A stretch of DNA of 64,000 bases from Elusimicrobiota bacterium (GCA_026388155.1 JAPLKI010000025.1:156931-220930); one strand, 5' to 3'; numbered from the stretch's first letter, positions 33,411 to 42,395 are shown. The notes: a model not told the origin generated them from the sequence alone. Numbers and translations are program-made.

Positions 33411-34169
33411 ATGCTCCCTGATAAAAGTTATTTTGAAGCCGCCTACAGAAAATATAACCGGGCCGAATTTATCCACCCTGACCCGCTGGAATTCGTTTGG
33501 CAATATAAATCGCCCGGCGACATGGAAACAGCGGGCCTGATCGCCGCCTGCCTCGCCTACGGCAATGTAAAACAGATACTTAAAAGCGTTGAAAAAGTCC
33601 TGTCACCGATGGGCAAATCACCGGCGCTCTGGCTTAAAAGCACTCCTGACGCGGCAATTAAAAAAACTTTTTCCGGGTTCAAGCACCGCTTTACCACCGG
33701 CGCTGAAATGACCATTTTCCTTTTAAACATAAAGAACGCCGTTAAACAACATGGTTCCATTGAAAAATGCTTCCTGAAAAATTACCGGCCGCAAGACGAA
33801 GATCTAAGCGCGTCGCTTTACGCTTTTGTGAACGAATTTAATTCGGGAGCCCGCGCCCCCACGCTTACTCCCTGTCCGGAGAAAAAAAGCTCCTTCAAAC
33901 GCATAAACCTTTACCTGCGCTGGATGGCCCGCAAAGACGCCGTTGACCCCGGCGTGTGGACAAAGATCCCCCCTTCAAAACTTATAATACCGCTGGACAC
34001 TCATATGTTCCAGGTCTCGAAAAAGCTGGGCCTTACCGCGCGGAACGCCGCCTCCATGCAAACCGCCCTTGAAATAACCGCCGCTTTCAGACGCGTCTCT
34101 CCCAAAGACCCCGTAAAATACGACTTCGCCCTGACCAGAACCGGGATACTTAGGCTCAGTGAAATTTGA
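33411..34169 (+). CDS. TIGR02757 family protein (DUF2400)
   Basis: A 252-residue protein of the uncharacterised TIGR02757/DUF2400 family. Typical parts: HPDPLEFVWQYKSPGDMETA, the GLIAACLAYGNVKQILKSVE region, FKRINLYLRWMARKDAVDPG and LIIPLDTHMFQVSKKLGLTA. The family resembles helix-hairpin-helix DNA glycosylases in predicted fold, but no activity is established, and this remains a suggestion. It is cytoplasmic and of normal length. It lies between the kinase gene and the oxidative-stress cluster, 30 bases before rubrerythrin. Confidence 0.85.
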   Translation: MLPDKSYFEAAYRKYNRAEFIHPDPLEFVWQYKSPGDMETAGLIAACLAYGNVKQILKSVEKVLSPMGKSPALWLKSTPDAAIKKTFSGFKHRFTTGAEMTIFLLNIKNAVKQHGSIEKCFLKNYRPQDEDLSASLYAFVNEFNSGARAPTLTPCPEKKSSFKRINLYLRWMARKDAVDPGVWTKIPPSKLIIPLDTHMFQVSKKLGLTARNAASMQTALEITAAFRRVSPKDPVKYDFALTRTGILRLSEI

Positions 34170-34199
34170 TAGAATTTACAACAGTCAAGGAGGACAAAA

Positions 34200-34772
34200 A
34201 TGAGACTTAAAAATTCAAAAACCGAAAAAAATCTGCTTAAGGCTTTTGCCGGGGAGTCACAGGCGCGGAACCGTTATACCTATTTTGCCAGCGCCGCTAA
34301 AAAAGAGGGCTATTTCCAGATCTCTAAAGCCTTCGAAGAAACCGCTGAACAGGAAAAAGAGCACGCTAAGCGCTTTTTTAATTTTCTTGAAGGCGGAGAA
34401 GTGGTAATAGAGGCCGCTTTTCCTGCCGGTATTGTATGCGATACCAAGGCCAACCTGAAAGCCTCGGCTGACGGTGAAAACCACGAATGGGGCAGTCTGT
34501 ACCCGGAATTCGCAAAAATAGCCCGCGACGAGGGCTTTGAGCCCGTGGCGAAAACATTTGAAGCCATTTCAATAGCCGAAAAACAGCATGAAAGGCGCTA
34601 CCGCGGACTGCTTAAAAACATTGAAGAAGGAAAAGTATTCAAGAAAGACAAAAAGGTTAAATGGCGCTGCCTGAACTGCGGTTATGTGCACGAAGGAGCA
34701 GAAGCCCCTGAAAACTGCCCCGCCTGCGCTCACCCCAGGGCCTACTTCGAATTGCTCGCGGAGAATTGGTAA
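34200..34772 (+). CDS. rbr: Rubrerythrin
   Basis: A 190-residue non-haem iron peroxidase. Residues ~1-140 are the ferritin-like diiron domain, with ligand-bearing FAGESQARNRYTYFA, EETAEQEKEHAKRF and ISIAEKQHERRYRG. The C-terminal rubredoxin domain has two CxxC knuckles (WRCLNCGYVHEG and ENCPACAHPRAYFE). It reduces hydrogen peroxide with electrons from rubredoxin in anaerobes. AAGGAGG precedes the ATG by seven bases. It is the first gene of a cluster with tpx, desulfoferrodoxin, a flavin reductase-like gene and rubredoxin, each separated by a heptad element except the last two. Confidence 0.96.
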   Translation: MRLKNSKTEKNLLKAFAGESQARNRYTYFASAAKKEGYFQISKAFEETAEQEKEHAKRFFNFLEGGEVVIEAAFPAGIVCDTKANLKASADGENHEWGSLYPEFAKIARDEGFEPVAKTFEAISIAEKQHERRYRGLLKNIEEGKVFKKDKKVKWRCLNCGYVHEGAEAPENCPACAHPRAYFELLAENW

Positions 34773-34774
34773 TG

Positions 34775-34862
34775 AAACGGCAGAGGCTAGCGTATAGGTG
34801 CGAGGGAAGATTTATAAAGAACTCCTTCCCCAACCTCTGGTCTCTAGCCCCTATAACCTAAC
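34775..34862. repeat. Heptad inverted-repeat element (E12)
   Basis: gcagagg/ctagcgt words, centre AAAGAACTCCTT and right words cctctgg/tctctag. It lies between rubrerythrin and tpx. Confidence 0.65.
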
Positions 34863-34874
34863 AAAAGGACTACT

Positions 34875-35432
34875 ATGGACGAAAACTTAAACATCAACGA
34901 GCCTGAACAGGTCAAAGAGATCATAAAACGCACCGTAACCATGCAGGGCAGGCTGATGACCCTGCTCGGAGATGAAATAAAACCCGGCATGCCGGCCCCT
35001 GACTTCAAGGTGATCGACAACGAAATGCTCCCCATGAAGTTCTCCCGCACTTATAAAGGCAAGATAACCATAATTTCCGTGGTGCCTTCTCTTGACACGC
35101 CTATCTGCGACCTGCAGACCCGACGCTTCAATACTGAAGCTGAGGCGCTGGATCCGGATATAAACATCATCACCATCAGCATGGACCTTCCTTTCGCCCA
35201 GAAACGCTGGTGCGGGGCGGCCGGGGTTAAGCGGCTTAAAACCTATTCGGATTATCAGAAAGCGGACTTCGGCAAGTCGTACGGCGTGCTTATAAAAGAA
35301 CTGCGCTTGCTTGCACGCTCCGTTTTCATAGTGGACAAGGACGGGCTTGTAAAGTACGCGCAGATCGTGCCGGAAGTGGCCAAAGAGCCGAACTACGAAG
35401 AAGTTATGACCGCGCTTAAGGCGCTGGTGTAA
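34875..35432 (+). CDS. tpx: Thiol peroxidase (Tpx)
   Basis: A 185-residue atypical 2-Cys peroxiredoxin. The peroxidatic Cys78 lies in VVPSLDTPICDLQTRRF and the resolving Cys113 in KRWCGAAGVKRL, at the usual Tpx spacing. The N-terminus has about 18 extra residues compared with E. coli Tpx. It reduces alkyl and hydrogen peroxides using thioredoxin. AAAGGACT lies just before the ATG. Placement inside the rubrerythrin cluster fits a peroxide-defence role. Confidence 0.95.
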   Translation: MDENLNINEPEQVKEIIKRTVTMQGRLMTLLGDEIKPGMPAPDFKVIDNEMLPMKFSRTYKGKITIISVVPSLDTPICDLQTRRFNTEAEALDPDINIITISMDLPFAQKRWCGAAGVKRLKTYSDYQKADFGKSYGVLIKELRLLARSVFIVDKDGLVKYAQIVPEVAKEPNYEEVMTALKALV

Positions 35433-35437
35433 AAACT

Positions 35438-35530
35438 ACGCTTTAGGCCATATGCCGTATGCCATAAGCGATTAAGGAATTCTTTAAAAAGCCTATGGCC
35501 TATGGCTTAAAGCATAAGGCAGATATAACA
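35438..35530. repeat. Heptad inverted-repeat element (E13)
   Basis: gccatat/gccgtat/gccataa words, centre AAGGAATTCTTTAAAAAGC and right words ctatggc/ctatggc. The centre closely matches E6 and E16. Confidence 0.8.
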
Positions 35531-35545
35531 TTTACGGGAGAATAT

Positions 35546-35929
35546 ATGGCTGAACCTAAAGAAATATACAAGTGCGATACCTGCGGCAATATTGTAGAAG
35601 TCCTGCATGGCGGACCGGGCGTAATGATCTGCTGCGGTTCGGACATGCGGCTGTTATTTGAAAACACCACCGACGCGGCCAAAGAAAAACATGTACCAGT
35701 GATAGAAAAAACCAAGGCGGGCATAAAGGTAAAGATCGGCTCCGTGCCGCACCCGATGGAAGAGAAGCATTTTATTGAATGGATAGAGCTTGTGGCGGAC
35801 GGCAAGTCTTTCCGCGAATTCCTGAAGCCGGGCCAGCCGGCGGAAGCCGTTTTCTGCGTCTGTTTTGAGCCGAAGGAATTATACGCCAGAGAATACTGCA
35901 ATCTGCACGGGCTCTGGAAAAGCTTATAA
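35546..35929 (+). CDS. dfx: Desulfoferrodoxin (superoxide reductase)
   Basis: A 127-residue two-domain superoxide reductase. The N-terminal desulforedoxin-type centre uses Cys10, Cys13, Cys29 and Cys30 (YKCDTCGN and MICCGSD). The C-terminal catalytic domain has the Glu-Lys-His of [10 protein letters not shown] and the His ligands in [17 protein letters not shown] and the Cys/His pair in YCNLHGLW. It turns superoxide into hydrogen peroxide without releasing oxygen, with rubredoxin as donor. I use ATG 35546, which has GGGAG six bases upstream, rather than the earlier start inside the repeat element. Confidence 0.95.
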   Translation: MAEPKEIYKCDTCGNIVEVLHGGPGVMICCGSDMRLLFENTTDAAKEKHVPVIEKTKAGIKVKIGSVPHPMEEKHFIEWIELVADGKSFREFLKPGQPAEAVFCVCFEPKELYAREYCNLHGLWKSL

Positions 35930-35937
35930 ACGATAAC

Positions 35938-36025
35938 TGCTCAGGTTGTAAGGTTCACGGTTCAGAGTCCACGGTTATTTTTTAAGGATTTGCGTGTTTC
36001 TGAACCGCTGAACCGTGAACCTGAT
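35938..36025. repeat. Heptad inverted-repeat element (E14)
   Basis: aggttca/cggttca words on the left, ctgaacc/gctgaac words on the right, centre TTTTTTAAGGATTT. The words are those of E1, 35 kb away. Confidence 0.75.
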
Positions 36026-36037
36026 GACCGACTTCAA

Positions 36038-36568
36038 ATGATTGAACGCGCGATAATCGACAAGGCCCTGTCCAAACTTTCTTACGGACTCTACATCGTT
36101 TCCTCACGCGAGGGTGAAAAGTTTAACGGGCAAATAGTGAATTCCGTTTTTCAGGTGACGGCCGAACCGCCTAAGGTTGCGGTAAGCCTCCACAAGAACA
36201 ACCTCACACATTCCTATGTGGAAAAAAGCCGCGTATTTTCGGTTTCGGTGCTGGACCAGAACGCACCCATGACGTGCATAGGCCTTTTCGGATTCAAGTG
36301 CGGACGGGAGATAGATAAGTTCGCCAAAATTTCGCACAAGGTCAGTGACGGTTGTCCGATGGTGACCGAAAACGCCCTCAGCGTATTCGCGTGCAAAGTC
36401 GTATCCAGCCTTGACATAGGGACACATACCCTGTTTATAGGCGAGGTTTATGACGCGGAAACATTGAAAGACGGCACACCGCTTACTTACGATTACTATC
36501 GGAACGCAAAAAAAGGCAAGACCCAGAAGAATGCGACCACTTATACGGCGCCGCCGAAAGGAACATGA
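36038..36568 (+). CDS. Flavin reductase-like (FMN-binding split barrel) protein
   Basis: A 176-residue protein of the flavin reductase/flavoredoxin family. Signatures are [20 protein letters not shown], the [20 protein letters not shown] region, [20 protein letters not shown] and [13 protein letters not shown]. The same domain forms the N-terminal part of high-molecular-weight rubredoxin in clostridia, which is fused to a rubredoxin; here the rubredoxin is a separate gene directly downstream. The pair probably passes electrons from NAD(P)H to rubrerythrin and desulfoferrodoxin. Upstream in-frame TTG starts lie within the E14 element and look spurious, so I use the ATG at 36038, although it has no Shine-Dalgarno. 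Confidence 0.85.
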   Translation: MIERAIIDKALSKLSYGLYIVSSREGEKFNGQIVNSVFQVTAEPPKVAVSLHKNNLTHSYVEKSRVFSVSVLDQNAPMTCIGLFGFKCGREIDKFAKISHKVSDGCPMVTENALSVFACKVVSSLDIGTHTLFIGEVYDAETLKDGTPLTYDYYRNAKKGKTQKNATTYTAPPKGT

Positions 36569-36570
36569 AT

Positions 36571-36732
36571 ATGAAAAAATACGTATGCAAACTTTGCGGT
36601 TATATCTACGACCCGGCTGTCGGCGACCCGGACAATAATATCCCCGCCGGCACAGCTTTTGAAAAACTGCCGGCAACATGGGTGTGCCCCGTTTGCGGGG
36701 CCGGAAAAGAAGAATTTGAACAGGAAAGTTAG
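36571..36732 (+). CDS. Rubredoxin
   Basis: A 53-residue one-iron electron carrier, short enough to be missed by length filters. The iron ligands are in [16 protein letters not shown] and [14 protein letters not shown], the standard rubredoxin knuckles, with [15 protein letters not shown] between. It supplies electrons to rubrerythrin and desulfoferrodoxin. I use ATG 36571, eight bases after AAAGGA; a second in-frame ATG at 36565 overlaps the stop of the flavin reductase-like gene. Either way the two genes are translationally linked. Confidence 0.95.
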   Translation: MKKYVCKLCGYIYDPAVGDPDNNIPAGTAFEKLPATWVCPVCGAGKEEFEQES

Positions 36733-36830
36733 AGTAACGACAGGGGCTAGCGGCTGGGGATCAGGGGTTTAGGAAAGGAGTTTATTATTTTCATCCCTAT
36801 TCCCTCACCCCTAAACGCTAGCCCCTGCTT
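36733..36830. repeat. Heptad inverted-repeat element (E15)
   Basis: aggggct/agcggct words, centre AAAGGAGTTTATT and right words ccctaaa/cgctagc. It lies between the convergent rubredoxin and GT39 genes and partly overlaps the GT39 stop region. Confidence 0.75.
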
Positions 36831-38572
36831 CTGATGCATTCCGCCTCGCGGTTAAGGCCCTGGCGGTCGAACATATCGGAAAGCTTTTCAAGCCCCTCCT
36901 TATCCCCCGTAAGATCATAGACAAAAATTGAATAGCCGGCCGTAAATAATGGTTTCCTTTGTTTAAGCCAGCCAAACACGTCGTGGTCCGGAAAATAAAC
37001 CCCCTGCAGATTAGTGGCTGAAACGGCAAGAAGCGGCCTTTTCAGCGCACATATATCCTCGCCCGTGCCGTCAAGCTCCACGTTGGACAGCCCCCCCGGC
37101 AATAGAATATATTTTATACCGTAATACTCAGGCCTTGCCACTCCGAAATAGGAAAGAACAACCGGAGGATTTCCCAATTTTTTCAAGCCCGCGCCAAGAG
37201 GTTTCAGGTCCTGGCCCCAGTCGTAATTTGAGTCCGCCATATATTTCCAGCCGTTCTCAGGCCCGCCGGCAAGCTCGTTGAAATAAGAGAGATAAAAAGG
37301 ATGGGTGACAAAAAGCAGCCAGAACCAGGAAAGCGCTAAAAGCAACACCAGCCATTTCAGTATTTTCCCGCCCTTTTCAAAAATAAACGCAAGCCCTAAC
37401 CCCGCCGAAAGGGCCAAAAACGGCATAACAGGCATTATATGCCTGAAACCTATCTGTACTTTAGCCGTGAGAGCTGAGATAAAATAAAAAGCCGCAGGCA
37501 GGAGAATCCACAAGAAAGCTGTGACACTGGCCTGTCGCGGGCCACTGGCGCTGTCCGCGACTGTGCGCGATCTGCGAAAAACAGCCCAAAGCCCCGCGAC
37601 CGAAAAAAGAAGCGCTGCCAAAGGCGTTTTTAGCGCCAACGCCATAGGGAAATACCACCAGACTCCGTTCAGCGAATATGTTCCTAAAGCGAAAGAAGAT
37701 CTGCCGGCGTTCAGCTTTGTCAAGGTAACATACAGGCCTTCATAATACAGCTCCAGATCGAACTTGTAAACCAGGGCTAATGTAAAAACAGAAACGGCGG
37801 CAAACACCGCAGAGTACCATATAAGCCTTGAGAGGCGCAGCTTCGGTTCAAGCAAATTGTGAAGTATCCACATACCGATAATCAGCGGCGGCAGAACGAA
37901 CATGCTGAACTTTGAGGCCATGGCAAGCCCCGCGGGAATGCCGGCCAGCGCCGCGTAAAAATACTGCCCCTTGTTGTCCAGCACTTCAAAGCTTTTTTTC
38001 CCCCTGGCGGCCACGCTGCGCGGCGGCAACACCGAGAACGCGTAGCCGAAGGCGAAGGCCCCGAAGTAAAATATAGCGGAAGCCGCGTCGGTGGTCACAA
38101 GGGCGTTATTTGAGATAAAAACCGGCAGGAAAGAAAAAACCGCCACGGAGCAACACGCCGCCGTAAACCCCGCCAGCTTTTTGGCGAAGAAAAACATAAA
38201 AAAAGCCGAAAGCGCCGTCCAGATCAAAAAGGTGAAGGCCCGCGCCGTGTTGAGCATTCTGTCCGCGGGAACGGTATTCTGATATAAAAACAAGTCACCG
38301 TAATGATACTGGCTGGCGTTAATAAAGTAGGGATGGGCGCAAAAGTTTTTAAGTTTATAAGCCAGCAGCGCCGCGGCGGAAAGCATTTCCGAAAAAGGCG
38401 GGTGGTCCATTATGTTCATCACATACTTGCCGGTGACAAGGTAGGAGTAGCCGCTTGAGAGATGCACGGGTTCGTCGTAGGTGGGCGCGGCCGAGCGAAT
38501 AAATGAAAACCCAATCCATAAATGCAGCGCCAAAGCGCCAGCCGCCAAAGCGATCCCCGCTCTTCTGCTCAT
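36818..38572 (-). CDS. GT39-type membrane glycosyltransferase
   Basis: A 584-residue polytopic membrane protein with about ten hydrophobic segments. It matches the ArnT/PMT-type glycosyltransferases that use polyprenyl-phosphate sugars. The first external loop has the conserved acidic pair in SAAPTYDEPVHLSSGYSYLV, followed by MDHPPFSEMLSAAAL. Later parts include a VQIGFRHIMPVMPFLAL segment and a C-terminal soluble region. It would add a sugar to protein or lipid on the periplasmic face; the target is unknown. No Shine-Dalgarno is present, and an AT-rich TATTAT/TATATT box ends five to eight bases before the ATG. A 26-base exact copy of part of its 5' end lies at 44087-44112. Confidence 0.85.
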   Translation of the reverse strand: MSRRAGIALAAGALALHLWIGFSFIRSAAPTYDEPVHLSSGYSYLVTGKYVMNIMDHPPFSEMLSAAALLAYKLKNFCAHPYFINASQYHYGDLFLYQNTVPADRMLNTARAFTFLIWTALSAFFMFFFAKKLAGFTAACCSVAVFSFLPVFISNNALVTTDAASAIFYFGAFAFGYAFSVLPPRSVAARGKKSFEVLDNKGQYFYAALAGIPAGLAMASKFSMFVLPPLIIGMWILHNLLEPKLRLSRLIWYSAVFAAVSVFTLALVYKFDLELYYEGLYVTLTKLNAGRSSFALGTYSLNGVWWYFPMALALKTPLAALLFSVAGLWAVFRRSRTVADSASGPRQASVTAFLWILLPAAFYFISALTAKVQIGFRHIMPVMPFLALSAGLGLAFIFEKGGKILKWLVLLLALSWFWLLFVTHPFYLSYFNELAGGPENGWKYMADSNYDWGQDLKPLGAGLKKLGNPPVVLSYFGVARPEYYGIKYILLPGGLSNVELDGTGEDICALKRPLLAVSATNLQGVYFPDHDVFGWLKQRKPLFTAGYSIFVYDLTGDKEGLEKLSDMFDRQGLNREAECIRSRG

Positions 38573-38689
38573 TTGGTAATATAATACAAAAAATCAGTTT
38601 CTGCCCTGCGGCTAAAATTGCTAGTATGCTTGTAGGAATTGTATTAAGCTTACCGGTTTGCCCGCCGGCAGCATCAAACGGAGGAATTC

Positions 38690-39169
38690 ATGAAAGCATT
38701 GATCCTGACTTTCGCAATTATTGTGACGGCTGCGCTCTCCTGCTGCGCCTTTGACTGGGCGGCATTTTTCGGCGCGGGGAGCTCCGAAAAAGTTTCTTTG
38801 GTCAAATTGACGGAACCGGCCGCCGGAGAAAAACCGGGCAACTGCGACTTCCCGGTCAATATAGCGCCGGAAGAAGCGAAAAATTTCATAGAACTCAGGA
38901 ATCCAACGGTCATAGACATACGGACTCCCGATGAATACGCCGCGGGCCACCTTGAAAAGGTTAACATGAACCTTGATTATTACGCCCCTGATTTCAAGGA
39001 CCAGCTGGCGAAGCTGGATAAAAACGTGAAGTACCTTATCTACTGCCGCAGCGGGGGCAGGAGCGGAAAAACGCTCGTCATGATGAAAGACATGGGTTTT
39101 ACCGAAGCCCATGATATCGCCGGCGGAATAAACGCATGGATAGCGGCCGGATATCCAATAGTTAAATAA
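38690..39169 (+). CDS. Exported rhodanese-like protein
   Basis: A 159-residue protein with a signal sequence (MKALILTFAIIVTAALSCC, possibly a lipoprotein signal) and one rhodanese domain at residues ~55-158. The domain shows VIDIRTPDEYAAGHLEKVNM, the active-site loop with Cys119 in IYCRSGGRSGKTLVMM, and GGINAWIAAGYPIV. It is therefore a likely periplasmic sulfurtransferase or thiol-handling protein. GGAGGAATTC before the ATG gives a good ribosome-binding site. It is a single gene between opposite-strand neighbours. Confidence 0.9.
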   Translation: MKALILTFAIIVTAALSCCAFDWAAFFGAGSSEKVSLVKLTEPAAGEKPGNCDFPVNIAPEEAKNFIELRNPTVIDIRTPDEYAAGHLEKVNMNLDYYAPDFKDQLAKLDKNVKYLIYCRSGGRSGKTLVMMKDMGFTEAHDIAGGINAWIAAGYPIVK

Positions 39170-39177
39170 CGAACAAT

Positions 39178-39262
39178 TATTTGCCATATGCCGTAGGCCA
39201 TAAGCTATAAGGAAATCCCTAAAAAAGCATATGGCATACGGCTTATAGCCTACGGCGTTTTT
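39178..39262. repeat. Heptad inverted-repeat element (E16)
   Basis: gccatat/gccgtag/gccataa words, centre AAGGAAATCCCTAAAAAAGC and right words gcatatg/gcatacg. It sits between convergent genes. Confidence 0.8.
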
Positions 39263-40557
39263 TATTCATACCTGAGCGCTTCCACGGGGTCAAGTTTTGA
39301 GGCCTGGTAGGCGGGGTACAGCGCCGCAAAAAAACCCGTAAGCACCGCGGCCAGCACCGATATAAAAGGCATCCACCACTGGAACATCATCATGTCGGTG
39401 TCGCCCTTTGAGGCGAGATACTGCACACCCGCCATCCCTACCAAAATACCCGCCACCCCTCCGAAAAGACCCAAAAGCATGGCCTCTATCATGAACTGGG
39501 CCATAATGTCCGACCTGGTGGCCCCTATGGCGCGCCTGATGCCTATCTCTTTTATTCTTGAGAAAATGGTGGCGAGCGTAACATTCATAATGCCGATCCC
39601 GCCGGCAAGTATCGCTATGGCGCCTATGATCAGAACGGTGTACATGTCGCGCTGTTTATCGGCCAGCTTTTCCTTTATCATTTCCCTGAAATCTTTGACC
39701 TCCATGCCGCGCATCCGGCCGCCGTGCCGCTGCTGAACGAATTTTTCCGCTTTCCTTTTATACGCGTCTATGGTCTTTTCGTCGCCGGTATCTATATTTA
39801 TCTCGTCCACGCCGCCGGAACTCCAGGCCCAGCCGCTTAAGAATCTCTGGGCCGTGGTTATAGGCACAAGCACATTGGACCGCTGGTCGGAAACCATGAT
39901 GGAACGCAGAGGATTTTTTTCCTGCGGCGGTTCCTCAAGTATGCCGACCACGGTGTAAAGAGTGTTGCCCAGCTTCAGCGTTTTTCCGAGCATATAGTTA
40001 TGCTTTATATAGTCCTGGAACTTGTCGGTCCAGGAATAGAATTTATACCACATCGGCTTTTTAAACCAGCCGCCTTCCTTGATAAGCACGCAGACGCGCG
40101 AAAAATGATCTATGTCGTACTGGTTTATGAAGCGTCCTTTCAGAGTATAAACCCACCCCCGCCGGCTCCATTGCGTATCCACCCCCTCAACCACATTATC
40201 GTCTTCAAGGGTTTCATGGCGGATCTCCACCCACTTTTTCAGCGAGGGGGCGACCATATACAGCTCAGGGAACTGATGCCTGACGGCAAGGGCGTCTTCC
40301 AGCGTTATCTGCTCTTTCGCTTCCTTGGCGTCGCTGGAGCTTTCATTCCCGTAGTTTCTCTTCATGCGCACCGTCATGCGGCCCGGCCCCGCCAGTTCAA
40401 GGGCCTTTTTAGTTCTGGTGCTCATGGAATAAATCAGGGTAAGGCTGTAAAGTATGGAAATAACGCCTATGGAAATGGCGAAAAAACTCAAAAAAGACCT
40501 CATCTTGTGATGAAATATCTCAAGCGTTCCGGTTCTTAAAGATTCAGAAATTCTCAT
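39262..40557 (-). CDS. MacB-type ABC transporter permease
   Basis: A 431-residue permease of the MacB/FtsX fold. One N-terminal membrane helix (FLSFFAISIGVISILYSLTL) precedes a large periplasmic MacB_PCD domain (residues ~45-290). Three C-terminal helices follow, with the family end FFAALYPAYQASKLDPVEAL. The cytoplasmic coupling segment ATIFSRIKEIGIRRAIGATR is intact. Together with the ATPase at 40659, the adaptor at 41325 and the TolC-like protein at 42394 it should form a tripartite exporter for a drug, peptide or lipid. The ATPase gene is upstream on the same strand across the E17 element. Confidence 0.92.
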   Translation of the reverse strand: MRISESLRTGTLEIFHHKMRSFLSFFAISIGVISILYSLTLIYSMSTRTKKALELAGPGRMTVRMKRNYGNESSSDAKEAKEQITLEDALAVRHQFPELYMVAPSLKKWVEIRHETLEDDNVVEGVDTQWSRRGWVYTLKGRFINQYDIDHFSRVCVLIKEGGWFKKPMWYKFYSWTDKFQDYIKHNYMLGKTLKLGNTLYTVVGILEEPPQEKNPLRSIMVSDQRSNVLVPITTAQRFLSGWAWSSGGVDEINIDTGDEKTIDAYKRKAEKFVQQRHGGRMRGMEVKDFREMIKEKLADKQRDMYTVLIIGAIAILAGGIGIMNVTLATIFSRIKEIGIRRAIGATRSDIMAQFMIEAMLLGLFGGVAGILVGMAGVQYLASKGDTDMMMFQWWMPFISVLAAVLTGFFAALYPAYQASKLDPVEALRYE

Positions 40558-40562
40558 AATAA

Positions 40563-40655
40563 CGACGCCCTACGCTTTAAGCCGTATGCCATATGCTTTT
40601 TTGGGAGTTTCCTTATAGCTTATGGCCTAAGGCTTATGGCATATGGCATATGGCT
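40563..40655. repeat. Heptad inverted-repeat element (E17)
   Basis: It reads, on the minus strand, the same centre as E6 and E16 (AAGGAAACTCCCAAAAAAGC) with ctatggc/ttatggc words. It lies inside the exporter operon between the ATPase and permease genes. Confidence 0.8.
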
Positions 40656-40658
40656 TTC

Positions 40659-41321
40659 TTACTCTATTTTTCCGTCTTTCATTTTTATTATCTTTGACGC
40701 CATTTTAGCTAAATTCATGTCATGCGTGACCATAATGACCGTAAGCCCCATCTTATTAAGGTCCAGCAAAAGCTTTATTATCTCCACGCCGGTCGTGGAA
40801 TCCAGGTTGCCGGTGGGCTCGTCGGCCAGTAAAAGGCGCGGTTCATTTGCCAAAGCGCGCGCCATACCCACGCGCTGGCGCTCACCGCCGGAAAGCTCAA
40901 GAGGGGTGTTTTTTTCTTTGTCTTCAAGTCCCACTTTCCGCAGCAATTCATGGGCCCTGTCAAAAGCCCGCTCTTTTTCCATTCCGCGATAGAGCATTGG
41001 CAGGCGGACATTTTCTAGCGCGGAGAATCTGGGCAGGAGATTGAAAGACTGGAAAATGAAACCTATTTCTCTGAGACGGAGCCCGGAACGGTCGGCGTCG
41101 GTGAAACCTGTCACGTTCCTTCCGCCGAAATGATAGTGTCCGCTGGTAGGATTATCCAGAAAACCGATGATGTTCAGCAGGGTGGACTTGCCGCAGCCGG
41201 ACGGGCCGATAACAGCGGCGAATTCCCCCTCTTTTATCTCCAGGTCAATTCCCTTTAACGCCGGATACCCGCGAGTTTTTTCCAGCGGGTAAATCTTTTG
41301 CAAAGCTTCACATTTTATCAT
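40659..41321 (-). CDS. ABC transporter ATP-binding protein (MacB/LolD type)
   Basis: A 220-residue nucleotide-binding protein. Walker A is AVIGPSGCGKSTLLNIIGFL, the Q-loop is GFIFQSFNLLPRFSALENVR, the signature motif is LSGGERQRVGMARALANEPR and Walker B is LLLADEPTGNLD, followed by the H-loop VTHDMN. It belongs to the MacB/LolD group that powers mechanotransmission-type exporters. It begins four bases after the stop of the adaptor gene. Confidence 0.95.
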   Translation of the reverse strand: MIKCEALQKIYPLEKTRGYPALKGIDLEIKEGEFAAVIGPSGCGKSTLLNIIGFLDNPTSGHYHFGGRNVTGFTDADRSGLRLREIGFIFQSFNLLPRFSALENVRLPMLYRGMEKERAFDRAHELLRKVGLEDKEKNTPLELSGGERQRVGMARALANEPRLLLADEPTGNLDSTTGVEIIKLLLDLNKMGLTVIMVTHDMNLAKMASKIIKMKDGKIE

Positions 41322-41324
41322 TGG

Positions 41325-42314
41325 TTATTTACCAGCGGTTTTTCCGGGTGCGCCCATGCCCGCGTTTACGGCCGGCTTATCCGCTTCAATATTGAGGGGC
41401 TTGTCGGTATAAACCTGGTCACCCTCTTTCAGCCCGTTTAATATCTCAACGTCTATCTCATTTCTAAGCCCTGTAGCGACATCCGCCTTTTTGGCTTTAC
41501 CACCGGGGACGTACAAGTAAGCGAACCGCTTGCCGCTTTCTTCAAAAAGCCCGGAAATAGGCATTTTCAGAATATTTTTCTTTGAGTCTATCACCGTTTC
41601 GATGCGCGCGGTCATACCCGGGCGGAGCGCGGCCGCCTGCTGATTGATCCCCACTTCCACCCTGAAACTTTTAACTCCCGAGCGGTTGTCTTTTTCCGCC
41701 TTGGGCGAGATAAGGCTTATGCGGCCGGCCAGGTCCAAAAACGGAAGGGCATCCACCGTGACTTTTACCGCCATGTTTTTTTTGAGTTTGAGCACTTCCA
41801 TTTCGCTGACATTGAGCTTCACTATCATCTGGCTCATGTCGCCTATCTGCATCAGGCAGGTGGGATTGCCGGAATCATAAACGCCGGAAATACGCTGGCC
41901 GGCTTTAGCCATGGCCGCTTCTTCATTCCAGCCGCGGCCTTCACAGGGCATAACCGTGCCGGAAAGCGGAGAGATCACTTCAACCGGCAGATATTTATCA
42001 GCTTCGCTCTGGCCCGGCTGCACCATGGCTATCTTCTGCCCCTTTACTATGCCTTCCCCCTCCGTTACCCGTATCTCGTCAAGAATGCCGCCCACTTTGG
42101 CAAAAACCTCCACCAGCTGTCTGGGATTGACATCGCCCACATCCTGGAATTTTACTTCTATATCCCCTTTTGAAACCGAAACTTTTTCTATATCGGCCTC
42201 CACCGCGGAGGTTTTTTTGTAAAGCTTATATCCCCACCAGCCGCCTCCGGAGAGGACAGCGGCCGCGGCCGCATAGATTACAGTCTTTAAAGCTATTTTT
42301 CTGATTCTTTTCAT
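41325..42314 (-). CDS. HlyD/MacA-type membrane fusion protein
   Basis: A 329-residue periplasmic adaptor. Residues ~8-28 form a membrane anchor (IALKTVIYAAAAAVLSGGGW). A lipoyl-like half motif (FAKVGGILDEIRVTEGEGIV and VEVISPLSGTVMPCEGRG) and beta-barrel and membrane-proximal domains follow (GMTARIETVIDSKKNILKMP; LRNEIDVEILNGLKEGDQV). The long coiled-coil hairpin of MacA is short or absent here, so contact with the TolC-like protein may differ. It is the second gene of the exporter operon after the TolC-like gene. Confidence 0.9.
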   Translation of the reverse strand: MKRIRKIALKTVIYAAAAAVLSGGGWWGYKLYKKTSAVEADIEKVSVSKGDIEVKFQDVGDVNPRQLVEVFAKVGGILDEIRVTEGEGIVKGQKIAMVQPGQSEADKYLPVEVISPLSGTVMPCEGRGWNEEAAMAKAGQRISGVYDSGNPTCLMQIGDMSQMIVKLNVSEMEVLKLKKNMAVKVTVDALPFLDLAGRISLISPKAEKDNRSGVKSFRVEVGINQQAAALRPGMTARIETVIDSKKNILKMPISGLFEESGKRFAYLYVPGGKAKKADVATGLRNEIDVEILNGLKEGDQVYTDKPLNIEADKPAVNAGMGAPGKTAGK

Positions 42315-42317
42315 AGC

Positions 42318-42395
42318 ATAAAATCCCTTGAACTTTCAGTTTTCTATTTTCATTCCCTATTCGCTATTCTCTATCCGCCATCCTCTGTCCACCCT
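42318..42395. repeat. Heptad repeat tract (E18), one arm only
   Basis: attcgct/attctct and atccgcc/atcctct words lie between the adaptor and TolC-like genes. Confidence 0.6.
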
